From NCBI GenBank assembly GCA_028278645.1, contig JANQDZ010000049.1, forward strand, positions 1-32,747: 32,747 nucleotides of DNA, in the 5' to 3' direction. How positions within the stretch are numbered: the stretch's first letter is position 1; every line of letters starts with the position of its first letter. Source of the DNA: Longimicrobiales bacterium (lineage in GTDB: Bacteria; Gemmatimonadota; Gemmatimonadetes; Longimicrobiales; Gaopeijiaceae). A program made the translations under genes and the position numbers. Positions 9,801 to 17,326 of this stretch are shown here, one piece after another. The notes under the pieces were generated by a model. That model made no database searches. It worked only from the letters and a program-made list of their open reading frames with translations, and had not been told where the DNA came from.

Positions 9801-11442
9801 GGAGACGAATTACCGGGCTGCTCAGGATGATGATGTAGAGTTCCGATACTCCCTCCGAGCTCACGGGCCCTTCCAGGCCGAAGAAGCGGAACGGTTCGGG
9901 CTGGACGAGGCAAGGCCGTTGGTCGTGCGGGAAGTAGGTCCCCGCCCCACTGAGGCCGACCTCCTAGGGACACCGCCCGAAGTGCCCCGTGAGTTTCGGG
10001 CTGCTTGGGTGGCAACGGTGGCAAACATCAACTGGCCGAGCCGGCCCGGATTGCCGGTGTCCCAACAGAAAGACGAAGCCCTGGCCCTGCTGGACCTGTT
10101 GGACAGCCTGAACTTCAACGCTGTCATCTTCCAGGTCCGTCCCCAAGCCGACGCATTGTACGAGAGCGAGATCGAACCGTGGTCCTACTACCTCACCGGC
10201 ACGCAGGGCCAGGGGCCAGATCCATTCTACGACCCGCTGACTTTCTGGGTGGAGGAGGCCCACAACCGGGGTTTGGAGCTCCACGTCTGGCTGAACCCCT
10301 ACCGGGCCCATCACACAAGCGGAGGGGAGGTCACCGAGGCCTCCATCGTCAGGCGGAAACCAGAGTTGGTGGTGTCCCTCCAACAGGGCTTCTGGTGGAT
10401 GGATCCGGCGTTGGAGGGGACGCAGGCCCACTCGTTGGAAGTGGTGAAGGACATCGTCCGACGTTACGACATCGATGGAGTCCACTTCGACGACTACTTC
10501 TATCCCTACCCGGAATACAACGGTGGTGAAGACTTCCCCGACCACAAGAGCTGGGAAGAATACCTACGAAACGGCGGGCAACTCCCCCGGGGAGATTGGC
10601 GGCGGGAGGCGGTAAACACCTTCATTCGCCGATGTTATGACGCAATAAAGGCAGAAAAGCCCCACGTGAAGTTCGGCCTCAGCCCCTTCGGGATCTGGCG
10701 TCCTGGGAATCCCGGATCGATCCAGGGCTTCGACCAGTACAGTCAGCTCTATGCCGACGCCCGCCGGTGGCTGAACGAAGGTTGGATCGACTACTGGACT
10801 CCCCAACTCTACTGGCCCGTGAACCAGATCCCTCAGAGTTATCCCGTCCTCCTTGGGTGGTGGACGCAGGAGAACCCACTGAATCGACATATCTGGCCGG
10901 GGATCAACATCGGGAACGTTTCTGGGAACGAAGGCGTGGACGAGGCCGTCAATCAGATCATGATCACCAGGGGGATGATCCCGTCCGGACCCGGGAACGT
11001 GCATTGGAGTATCGGACCCCTCGTTTCCCGGGACACTCTGGCCCAGGGGATCCGGAGTGGTCCCTACTCGGAGGATGCACTGGTTCCGACTTCCCCATGG
11101 CTGGACGACCAAGCCCCGGCCGTGCCTATCGTGGAGGTGGCGGTTGACGGGCTTGAAGCGCGGGTGAGTTGGGGGCATCCCGATCCCGACGATGTCTTCA
11201 AGTGGGTCCTATACCATCGAACGGGAGATCGTTGGAGCTACGGGATCCTGAACCGAGGGGAGACGGAGGCTTTCATCCCCCTGGAGTTAACACCGTCGGG
11301 GCAATCCACCCGGACCGGAAGAGCTCCCGCATCCGAACAGGGGAGCAGTGAGGCTTCGACTCTTACCGCCGTGGCCGTGGCGGCCGTGGACCGAACTGGG
11401 AATCAGAGCCAAGCCGTCGTTATCCCGGTGCCTTCCGGTTAA
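6817..11442 (+). CDS. Exported GH38 alpha-mannosidase fused to a GHL10 (DUF187) glycoside hydrolase-like domain
   Basis: 1541 residues with signal peptide (MRRFHGLPGAFPMFGLLAAT to ADASA) and a good ribosome site (GGGAGGGG) before ATG 6817. After about 300 residues of beta-rich N-terminal region comes a GH38 domain: zinc motif HHHTHLDIGYT (about 316-326), SDIPGFSW with the probable Asp nucleophile (about 437), FYEHTWGSWNS (about 651), and a long beta-sandwich ending near YVMNNYWETNY (about 990). A short linker leads at about 1055 into REFRAAWVATVANINWPSRPG, the start of a GHL10 domain with FNAVIFQVRPQADALY, HVWLNPYRAH, DGVHFDDYFYPYPEY and YWTPQLYWP. A C-terminal Fn3-like segment (about 1430-1541) closes it. 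GH38 cleaves alpha-mannosides; the GHL10 substrate is uncertain. The stop shares TTAA with the convergent M14 gene. The fusion is uninterrupted. Confidence 0.9.
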   Translation: MRRFHGLPGAFPMFGLLAATVLCGASSADASAARPSALWIQPDDAQRQADPSSLRIDLPRTHLSGYSQDVRGEVLNYHSPIPTINSSLLVRSEDRVRSIAWESQPVPPDLGEEVVTFALMLGIDVNVDPRTFDFRVNGQDVFQIQNPTEASLGQTMVWEGQGIRGEFRVTFMDRYGDAMGFFFLTIPRHFWEPGEAVQFEVLGESAGARTWLLVFRDPLEPYVRLNNAPAVVRTDEGEAQIIRLDLLTLGERDRFRMESAIGSVDSVVTMGHSRFTLPVPAVEVPRDVDLELLLGSHRTEVSYQVTPPRRMEIHLHHHTHLDIGYTHHQDEVERLQWAHLEEALRLGEESEGYPEGARFVWQPEGIWPVDTYVRAHPGEKTDLLLEGIRRGWIELDGMYAGLLTGLANEEALLRAFEAARRLGELSGVPIESEMVSDIPGFSWGLVEAMSRHGLKYLSIGPNFGHRIGRLTEELGDQPFYWEGPSGESRVLTWVSGGGYAWFHTGLGYDSITARLDEEKVFRYLDQLVSTDYPYDLSYLRYNIGSDNGPPDPELARSVQDWNQRYASPVLRIAGMTETFREFERRYGSTLPTYRGDMTGHWEDGAASSARETAMVRRAAENLVQTEKLAGLRGAELDSDALREAWRNVLLFYEHTWGSWNSISEPYSDLTVTSWERKKAFAEKAAELADHLRSTALSDTGEDTERKIAVHNTLPWHRSGLVVLPAEASREGDRVTELGRGPVPSQRLASGDLAFLARDVPVEGIREFKVEPGAAYPAPESGEPVGGTVATSTYELTVDDSGQVTSLVHRPSGRELIDSSQGGFNQYVYVPGRDPSTAVSARPETIRWIDEGPLVWTLEITTPGKGLREPVVTLVRLVEGLDRVEISNRIAKEWVLDPEAVLFRFPLAIEEPEVRFDVPFGVVRTEEDQVPGSSKNYFSIQRWVDVSDEQGGVTLTSVDAPLIQLGEIRTDPIVAGWLGRAEPSATIYSYVMNNYWETNYRAAQDDDVEFRYSLRAHGPFQAEEAERFGLDEARPLVVREVGPRPTEADLLGTPPEVPREFRAAWVATVANINWPSRPGLPVSQQKDEALALLDLLDSLNFNAVIFQVRPQADALYESEIEPWSYYLTGTQGQGPDPFYDPLTFWVEEAHNRGLELHVWLNPYRAHHTSGGEVTEASIVRRKPELVVSLQQGFWWMDPALEGTQAHSLEVVKDIVRRYDIDGVHFDDYFYPYPEYNGGEDFPDHKSWEEYLRNGGQLPRGDWRREAVNTFIRRCYDAIKAEKPHVKFGLSPFGIWRPGNPGSIQGFDQYSQLYADARRWLNEGWIDYWTPQLYWPVNQIPQSYPVLLGWWTQENPLNRHIWPGINIGNVSGNEGVDEAVNQIMITRGMIPSGPGNVHWSIGPLVSRDTLAQGIRSGPYSEDALVPTSPWLDDQAPAVPIVEVAVDGLEARVSWGHPDPDDVFKWVLYHRTGDRWSYGILNRGETEAFIPLELTPSGQSTRTGRAPASEQGSSEASTLTAVAVAAVDRTGNQSQAVVIPVPSG

Positions 11443-13181
11443 CCTTCCGGTACCTCCCGGCGGTACTTGAAGATCGGGTAAACCACCGGATGGTGTTCCG
11501 CCCCCAGGGCCCTCAGCGCTTCGTCGAAGACCCACCATGCCACCATCCCGTCCCGGGCCTGGGGTTCGAGGAGGTAAAAAGCCGCATTGGCCATAGGCTG
11601 GGCCATATCCACGAAGAAGGTGCCCGACGGGAACTCCCGCACGGATGACTCGAAGAACCCTCCCTCCAAAACCGTCATCTGGTAACCACCCCGGTTGACC
11701 TTCCGCATCCGGTCCACCACGAACTCATGGCCCTCTGCCGCTATGGGCTCCTCCAACACCTCGACGTCGATGTTGTGGGTTCTGAGCTTTTCTGCCAGAA
11801 ACCCCATCTCCGCCGGGAAGAGATAACCGCGGGGCACCCAGGAATCTTTCGTCCCCACGGCCATGGTCATGTCCTGGATTCCAGTCACGACCTCCGGTGG
11901 ACCCTCAGGAAGGACGTGGTCTCGGATGCTGGTTCCTGGGAGGTACTCTTGGGGTGCGGAGGGGAACGCGTCCCGGTAAGCCAATAGCTCAATGGGTCCC
12001 CGGGAACGGTATTCTCCATCGATCCAGTTCCGCAGCTCTCCGGACTCGGATCCATCGAGGACCGCCTGGACGGTCCCCTCGTCAGCCGCCTCGGCCACGG
12101 CAACCATCTCCTGAGCGTGTTCGTTCGTGAACTCCAGGAGGGAACTGATCCAAGCGTACTGTGCGAAGACCTGGCGTTCGAAGCTGGCAGCACCTGGCGT
12201 TTCGCAGAGGATCGACATTCGATTCCTCAATCCGTAAGCATTCACTGCGAACTTGGCGTCCACCGCCCAGATGGTCCCGTCGTAATGCCAGGTTTTTGGA
12301 GGCCACTCGTCTTCCATCCATAGGGCATGGGTGAAGGTTTCCAGCTTGAAGTCTTTCCGCACCCGATCAAAGACCGCAGGGAAGATGGAATCCCAGACGT
12401 ACCCCCGCGGCCCAGGATGGGCAGCCACCACGGTGGAGTGGGAGCAACCGATGCCATATGCGACGTTCCCCGTTCCCATTCTGTGGGAATCAAAGAAGAG
12501 GATCGGGTCCCACCGGTTCAAAAGATTCGAGTAGAGGGCCTTAACCTCCTGGGTCTCCAGCTTCACGGCGTCCCGGTTGAGGTCGTGGCCAGTGGCGTTG
12601 GTACGCTTCCCGCCGACCTGCGGGCCTTGGTGCTGTGGGCTCAGTTTCTCCGTTCCATCGACATTAAAAACGGGCGTGATGATGATGATCTGGTTATCCA
12701 GCAGATGGCCCTTTTCGCCGAACAGGATGTCCCTCAAGACCATCAGGGAAGCTTCAGCTCCTTCCGGCTCCGGGGGGTGGATCTTCCCCTGGAGGTAGAT
12801 CACCGGCTTCCCCGATTCACGGGCCTCCCTCGGGGAGGTCACCCGCGGGTTCGCCAATACGATGGCCGAGGAGATCCGACCCAAAGGTGTGGTGAATAGA
12901 TCAAAAACGTGGACGTTCTCGCTTCTCCACTTCACTGCATCCAGGAACTCGTAAACGTCCCTCGTGGTCATGGTCCGGGTGAAATCGCTCTTTTCCGCGA
13001 CGGTCAGAAGCTCTTCGGGCCACACCCCAGTCCATCCATCCGGAACCGTGCTCCCCCAGAGCATCTCGGGGTCGGAGATGACTTTAGAGAGGTCCTGGGT
13101 AGCTGCCGGGTCGTTGAACGCTGAAAGGCTGGTGGTCGGGAGAAGGAACAACAGGAGGGCTAGAATTCGGGAAGTCCTCAT
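11439..13181 (-). CDS. Exported M14 family zinc carboxypeptidase
   Basis: About 580 residues with a signal peptide (MRTSRILALLLFLLPTTSLS). M14 signatures occur in order: HPPE (zinc His135 and Glu138), FNVDGTE, GHDLNRD (Asn202-Arg203 substrate binding), DSHRMG (zinc His233) and ILCETPG (catalytic Glu327). The roughly 100 residues before the catalytic domain and 250 after it make it longer than digestive-type carboxypeptidases, as in large secreted bacterial M14 proteins. Predicted to trim C-terminal residues from peptides in the periplasm or outside. ATG 13181 is preferred over 13220 because it starts the signal peptide and has GGAG about 9 nt upstream. Its stop overlaps the stop of the convergent GH38-GHL10 gene, and no terminator lies between them. 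Confidence 0.9.
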   Translation of the reverse strand: MRTSRILALLLFLLPTTSLSAFNDPAATQDLSKVISDPEMLWGSTVPDGWTGVWPEELLTVAEKSDFTRTMTTRDVYEFLDAVKWRSENVHVFDLFTTPLGRISSAIVLANPRVTSPREARESGKPVIYLQGKIHPPEPEGAEASLMVLRDILFGEKGHLLDNQIIIITPVFNVDGTEKLSPQHQGPQVGGKRTNATGHDLNRDAVKLETQEVKALYSNLLNRWDPILFFDSHRMGTGNVAYGIGCSHSTVVAAHPGPRGYVWDSIFPAVFDRVRKDFKLETFTHALWMEDEWPPKTWHYDGTIWAVDAKFAVNAYGLRNRMSILCETPGAASFERQVFAQYAWISSLLEFTNEHAQEMVAVAEAADEGTVQAVLDGSESGELRNWIDGEYRSRGPIELLAYRDAFPSAPQEYLPGTSIRDHVLPEGPPEVVTGIQDMTMAVGTKDSWVPRGYLFPAEMGFLAEKLRTHNIDVEVLEEPIAAEGHEFVVDRMRKVNRGGYQMTVLEGGFFESSVREFPSGTFFVDMAQPMANAAFYLLEPQARDGMVAWWVFDEALRALGAEHHPVVYPIFKYRREVPEG

Positions 13182-13343
13182 GGGATCGGCTCCGGCTGAC
13201 TGGGCGAAGACCTGAATCAAAACCGGGTCAATGTCGCCTTCCGCGGGATGACCTGCTCATCTTTTGGAAGCAACCATACGCCCAGAAAGCCGATTTTTCG
13301 AGAGGAGGGCCTCGACGGACCCACCGGTTGAGTTTAACCCCGG

Positions 13344-13790
13344 CTAGTCCCCCTCTAGGGTCAGGAGCGGGTCATCCATTCCCGGCACCAGTCTACGGCT
13401 CTCGGCTCGTCGGGCCATGAAGACAGACCCGGAGGCCATCCCTGCACCGATCCCGGTATTGATGACCAGGGGCCCGAGCAGGTAGGGCACCGGCACCCCG
13501 AACGCCATGGGGATGAAGGAGAGCAGAAGGCCACCGACGGCGCCCCACAAAGCGACTCGCCTGAGTGACAAATCTTCCAGCGTCTGTCTCTTCTCGGCGA
13601 TACTGAGAATGACGGCAAAAGAGGTGCCCGCAAGGAACCCTGCGGCAGCCCCGTTGAGGGCCATGGGCACCCAGTAGCTGAGTTGAATCCCTGCCAAAGC
13701 TCCAAACCCAACCCCGAGCCCCGTCCAGGCGATGGCCCAGGTAAAGGCCGTTCCCAGGATTCCACGGACACGCCTTAGCAGCCTATTCAT
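13344..13790 (-). CDS. Small four-helix inner-membrane protein of unknown function
   Basis: 148 residues. I see about four hydrophobic segments: TAFTWAIAWTGLGVGFGALAG, MALNGAAAGFLAGTSFAVIL, VALWGAVGGLLLSFIPMAFG and LLGPLVINTGIGAGMASGSV. The loop between helices 2 and 3 is charged (EKRQTLEDLSLRR), as is the C-terminal tail. A purine-rich ribosome site (GGGGGAG) lies upstream of ATG. Gly/Ala-rich helices suggest close packing. I do not recognise a family with an assigned function. It is the first gene upstream of the M14 carboxypeptidase on the same strand, but about 160 nt separate them. Confidence 0.75.
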   Translation of the reverse strand: MNRLLRRVRGILGTAFTWAIAWTGLGVGFGALAGIQLSYWVPMALNGAAAGFLAGTSFAVILSIAEKRQTLEDLSLRRVALWGAVGGLLLSFIPMAFGVPVPYLLGPLVINTGIGAGMASGSVFMARRAESRRLVPGMDDPLLTLEGD

Positions 13791-13939
13791 CTCGCTCCCC
13801 CTTCCGACCGTTAGAGGCCAGGTCTACTGGTCCCGACGAAGCTCGGTCGGTCAGGGTTTCGCTGAGGCTTCCCGTGGCTGGGGAACAGGGCCCGCCAACA
13901 AAAGCTCATAGATGGCCCTTGAAAGGGGCTGATGCTCCT

Positions 13940-14006
13940 AATATCCTTCACGAAAGAAGATATTTCACGACGGAGGACATTCCTTTCTTCCGTCGTGCTT
14001 TTTTTT
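13940..14006 (+). terminator. Tandem hairpins ending in an intrinsic terminator in the leader of the cytochrome-porin gene
   Basis: AATATC/GATATT (13940-13945 with 13959-13964, plus an inner TTC/GAA) forms a first hairpin. CACGACGGA (13966-13974) pairs perfectly with TCCGTCGTG (13989-13997), followed by C and eight T. The T run ends 20 nt before the ATG of the downstream gene. No plus-strand gene lies upstream, so this looks like a transcription attenuator in a 5' leader or the end of a short RNA. I cannot match the upstream leader to a known riboswitch class. Confidence 0.7.
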
Positions 14007-14026
14007 GATTCTACAGGACGGGATTC

Positions 14027-15262
14027 ATGCAAAAGCGATTGGCTTGGGTTGCCCTCTTTGCCGCACCTCTTCTTCTGACCCCTCCCCAACTCTCGGCCCA
14101 AGCCGCAGAGGAACTCTATGAGGCGAAGTGCGGTCGGTGCCACGTTGCCTATGCCCCAGAAGAATATGCCGCTGAAGAATGGCCGGGGATCGTTCGGTCG
14201 ATGCGGAGTCAGGCTGCCCTGACTGCTGAGGAAGAAGCCCTTCTCACAGACTACCTGGTGGGCTTGGCACCGGGTGGTGAGGCAGACGAGAGTGGGCCCG
14301 ATGGACCGGTCCTCGGGGGATACCTCTACACCGAGTACTTCAAGGATCAGCAGAAAGCGAAGAACTTCGACCTCCACTACCTGGCTTTTACGGTCACCGG
14401 ATGGGCGAGCGACCGGATCCAATATTTCGCCGAGTTCGAGTTGGAACACGGGGGAACGGGCGGGGACAACACGTTCGTGGAACAGGCCTATATCGACTTC
14501 TGGTTGAACAACAACGTGGCCGTGAAAATTGGTGGGATCCTGACTCCGTTTAACCGGTTCGACGAGTTCCACGGCCCACTCGCAAACTTCACCATCTCTC
14601 GCCCTCAGGTCTCCCGGGAAATCGGCGTGAGTGCTTGGAAGGACGTGGGCGTGGTTTTGCACGGGTTTACGGACCTGAGCGAGGACGTCTCATTGGCCTT
14701 CGACGCTTATACGATCAACGGGCTGGGCGACGGATCGAACCTCCGGGGTAGCCGGCAGTACCGGGACAACAACGAGGACCGAGCCATCGGAGGCAGGGTA
14801 AACCTGGTAATCCAAGATGTAGTGGAGGTGGGAGGGTCGGCCTACAACGGGGCATGGGACGACGAGGGGGAATACGATCTCACCATGTTCGGCGGGTTTG
14901 TAATGGTGCGGACCCCCTTCGCCGATTTCTGGGGTGAGTACGCCGACGCCAAGACCGAGAACCCAAGCCCCGACGGTGACGGCGACATGAGCGGGTACTT
15001 CTTCCAGGCCTCTCGCCTGTTCCACGATAAGTTCCGGCCCACGATCCGTTTCGGCTCCCTGGACTATCTGGACCCGGGAACTCAGCTGGGACGAAGCTCC
15101 TCCAAGGGGGACAAGGATCTTACGGAGTTCGTTCTGAGCTTCGCCTATTACCCCACGAACAAGGTAGCCCTGAAGGCGGAGTACATCTTTTTCGGGGAGG
15201 GCGACCGAAAAGAGACTGTCGACAACAACCTCTTCGGCCTCCAGGCCGCGGTGAGCTTCTAA
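14027..15262 (+). CDS. Cytochrome c-porin fusion, outer-membrane beta-barrel
   Basis: 411 residues. A signal peptide (MQKRLAWVALFAAPLLL, cleavage near LSAQA) is followed by a compact monoheme cytochrome c segment: C35-G-R-C38-H39 with a candidate distal Met60 in IVRSMR, ending near LTDYLVG at about 80. After an acidic linker comes a beta-barrel of about 315 residues with alternating strands rich in aromatic, Gly and charged residues (LGGYLYTEYF, VAVKIGGILTPFNRF, VALKAEYIFFGEG). It ends LQAAVSF, and a C-terminal Phe is typical of Bam-inserted outer-membrane proteins. The barrel resembles phosphate-selective porin O/P-like proteins. The layout parallels cytochrome-porin iron oxidases such as Cyc2, although the heme segment looks different, so homology is not claimed. 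Likely passes electrons or binds a redox partner at the outer membrane. Confidence 0.82.
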   Translation: MQKRLAWVALFAAPLLLTPPQLSAQAAEELYEAKCGRCHVAYAPEEYAAEEWPGIVRSMRSQAALTAEEEALLTDYLVGLAPGGEADESGPDGPVLGGYLYTEYFKDQQKAKNFDLHYLAFTVTGWASDRIQYFAEFELEHGGTGGDNTFVEQAYIDFWLNNNVAVKIGGILTPFNRFDEFHGPLANFTISRPQVSREIGVSAWKDVGVVLHGFTDLSEDVSLAFDAYTINGLGDGSNLRGSRQYRDNNEDRAIGGRVNLVIQDVVEVGGSAYNGAWDDEGEYDLTMFGGFVMVRTPFADFWGEYADAKTENPSPDGDGDMSGYFFQASRLFHDKFRPTIRFGSLDYLDPGTQLGRSSSKGDKDLTEFVLSFAYYPTNKVALKAEYIFFGEGDRKETVDNNLFGLQAAVSF

Positions 15263-15287
15263 CGACGGCAGTCTGTCAGATCCTACC

Positions 15288-15935
15288 CTACCCTGAGCCG
15301 GGGTCCTGGGGCCAATCCAGGATCCCGGCGATCAGGCGTCCCGGTCCGTGGATCCCTCGGACCATGATCTGCCCGATATCGGCCGACTTGCTGGGGCCGG
15401 AATGGAGACCCAGCGCCGACGGCATCGGCTCGGTATCCAGCTCTCGAAGGAACTTCAGGGCCGATGCATGGATGGCCTCCGACCACACCCAAACCACCTG
15501 TGTCGGAGGTAGGAGCTGGTTCCGACGCCCGTCCCTGGCGTCCATGACCAGGCTGCCAGTCTCGGCCACGGCGCATCGGGCCATGGACACGCCCAACTCG
15601 GCATTCGACGGCTCACGCTTTTCCGAGGCGATCCGCAGCACCTCCGGAACGGTTCGCCCGTACGCCACCGAACCAAATCCCTGGGTGAAGTCGTCGAGCC
15701 AAGCCCCGGCCTCCTCAATCCCCTCGAAGACGAGCACCTCCGCTCCAGCCGCCTCCATCATTCCCCGGAATCGGTCCATGATCTCGGTGCGGGGGGGATC
15801 CTCATTCGGTTCCTGGCGGGACTTCCCACACTCCAGCGGGGATTCTCCCGGAAAGCTCCCGGGATAGTCCGCAGGGGGCCGGTCTTTCAAGGCCAGTTTG
15901 ATGCGCCGAAAGATCCGTTCTCGGGAGCCACTCAT
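15288..15935 (-). CDS. lutC: Lactate utilisation protein C (LUD domain)
   Basis: About 215 residues starting MSGSRERIFRRIKLAL. LUD-domain features include FGSVAYGRTVPEVL, the AETGSLVMDA block shared with LutB, and a C-terminal GIHGPGRLIAGI (LutC proteins usually have GVHGP-R-L). ATG at 15933-15935 overlaps the LutB stop as ATGA, so the two are translationally coupled. The frame stays open for another 80 codons upstream, but that part only shadows LutB. Third subunit of the LutABC complex that oxidises L-lactate to pyruvate in the cytoplasm. Confidence 0.93.
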   Translation of the reverse strand: MSGSRERIFRRIKLALKDRPPADYPGSFPGESPLECGKSRQEPNEDPPRTEIMDRFRGMMEAAGAEVLVFEGIEEAGAWLDDFTQGFGSVAYGRTVPEVLRIASEKREPSNAELGVSMARCAVAETGSLVMDARDGRRNQLLPPTQVVWVWSEAIHASALKFLRELDTEPMPSALGLHSGPSKSADIGQIMVRGIHGPGRLIAGILDWPQDPGSG

Positions 15936-17326
15936 TTGATCCCGTCCTTCCAGAGGTCCCTGAACAGACGGGGCGACCGGGGCAGGGATCCGCGGGTTTC
16001 TGTCCACGCGCTGAGGACTGGGAGTGCCTTGCTTCCGAAGTCCAGAGGGACTTTTCGAAGAAGGCCTCCAGATGCGGAGAAGAGCCCAGGTCGTTTCGCC
16101 GCCTGGCCAAAAACCCGCATGGCAAAGCGCTCCGCACGTGGCACCAGACCGTCCCTGACAGCACGCTCCCGCCACAGGAGGATGAGATCGGGGATGGGAA
16201 TCTCAACGGGGCACACATCGGCACAGGCGCCGCAGAGGGTGGAGGCATAAGGCAGAGGCATGGCCGCCTCCAGGCCCAGAAGCCCCGGCGCCAGGATTGC
16301 CCCGATTGGCCCGGAGTAGGCCCATCCATAGGCGTGCCCGCCCGTTTGGCGAAAAACCGGGCAAACGTTGAGGCATGCCCCACACCGGATACACCTCAAT
16401 GCTTCCCAGGCGGCTTCCTCCGCCAACAACCGGCTTCGTCCGTTGTCCACCAAAACAACATGGACCTCTTCAGGGCCATCGGGTTCATCGGCCTTCCGCG
16501 GTCCCTGGATCAGGGATACGAAGGTACCGATGGGCTGGCCGGTGGCGGCGCGGGCCACCAGTTGGAGGAACCCGGAGAGGTCCTCCAGGCGTGGGATCAG
16601 CTTCTCAATCCCGACAAAAGCCACGTGAACCCGGGGGAGGGAGGTGGAAAGGCGGATATTCCCTTCGTTTTCCACCAAGGCCAGGGTCCCCGTCTCGGCC
16701 ACCAGGAAGTTCCCACCGCTGACGCCCAGGTCCGCCGACAGGAACTCCTCCCTCAACGCCGCCCTTGCCGCGGCGGCAAGCTGGTCTGGATCGGCGTCCA
16801 GCGGCGTTCCCAGTTCCCGATGAAAGAGAGCCTGGCAATCGGTCAGGCTTCGGTGGATGGCGGGAGCGACGATATGGCTCGGGCCTTCCCCAAGAAGCTG
16901 GATGATGTACTCACCCAGATCCGTTTCACGAATCCCAACACCCAGGCCTTCGAGGAACCGGTTCAAGCCCAGCTCCTCGGTCAGCATACTCTTGGCTTTC
17001 ACGGCCCGCTTAACGCCGTGAGCGGCCACCACCGACTCCAGCACCGTAAAGGCTTCCTGCCCATCTTCAGCCCAATGGACGTGGACGCCGTTTTGGATGA
17101 GGTGGGCCTCTGCTTCCTCCAGGTACCTATCCAGGTTGCTTAGAGTGTGGGTCTTCACGGCTTTTGCCCAGGTCCTCCAAGCTTGGCTGTCGACCTGGTC
17201 ATACGCGTCGGCCCGCCGTTGGTCGAAAGACCTGGATGATTCCTGGACGGATTGGCTCATCTCCGGATGATTCCGGATGATTGACGCGGATTCGGTCAGG
17301 TAGTTTCGGGGAGTCGGATCAGCCAC
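15932..17326 (-). CDS. lutB: Lactate utilisation iron-sulfur protein LutB
   Basis: 464 residues, close to the usual length of about 470. An N-terminal LUD domain contains KSMLTEELGLN (about 139-149) and AETGTLALVENEGN. The C-terminal part carries two [4Fe-4S] motifs: CIRCGACLNVCP and, later, CGACADVCPVEIPIPDLI. It passes electrons within LutABC, the cytoplasmic L-lactate oxidation complex. GTG at 17326 has GGAGG about 8 nt upstream, and the start overlaps the lutA stop by 8 nt. Order is lutA-lutB-lutC. Confidence 0.95.
   Translation of the reverse strand: MADPTPRNYLTESASIIRNHPEMSQSVQESSRSFDQRRADAYDQVDSQAWRTWAKAVKTHTLSNLDRYLEEAEAHLIQNGVHVHWAEDGQEAFTVLESVVAAHGVKRAVKAKSMLTEELGLNRFLEGLGVGIRETDLGEYIIQLLGEGPSHIVAPAIHRSLTDCQALFHRELGTPLDADPDQLAAAARAALREEFLSADLGVSGGNFLVAETGTLALVENEGNIRLSTSLPRVHVAFVGIEKLIPRLEDLSGFLQLVARAATGQPIGTFVSLIQGPRKADEPDGPEEVHVVLVDNGRSRLLAEEAAWEALRCIRCGACLNVCPVFRQTGGHAYGWAYSGPIGAILAPGLLGLEAAMPLPYASTLCGACADVCPVEIPIPDLILLWRERAVRDGLVPRAERFAMRVFGQAAKRPGLFSASGGLLRKVPLDFGSKALPVLSAWTETRGSLPRSPRLFRDLWKDGIK

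Noticed and set aside
13811-14662. 283-codon minus-strand open frame
   Set aside because: It runs antisense through the cytochrome-porin gene and its leader, has no family motifs or ribosome site, and the plus-strand frame has a signal peptide, heme motif and barrel.
14027-15262. Calling the cytochrome-porin protein Cyc2
   Set aside because: The layout is alike, but the heme-domain sequence does not show the features I associate with Cyc2, and no homology search could be run.
15936-16175. 80-codon N-terminal extension of lutC
   Set aside because: It lies wholly inside lutB; the LUD protein naturally starts at the ATGA overlap at 15935.
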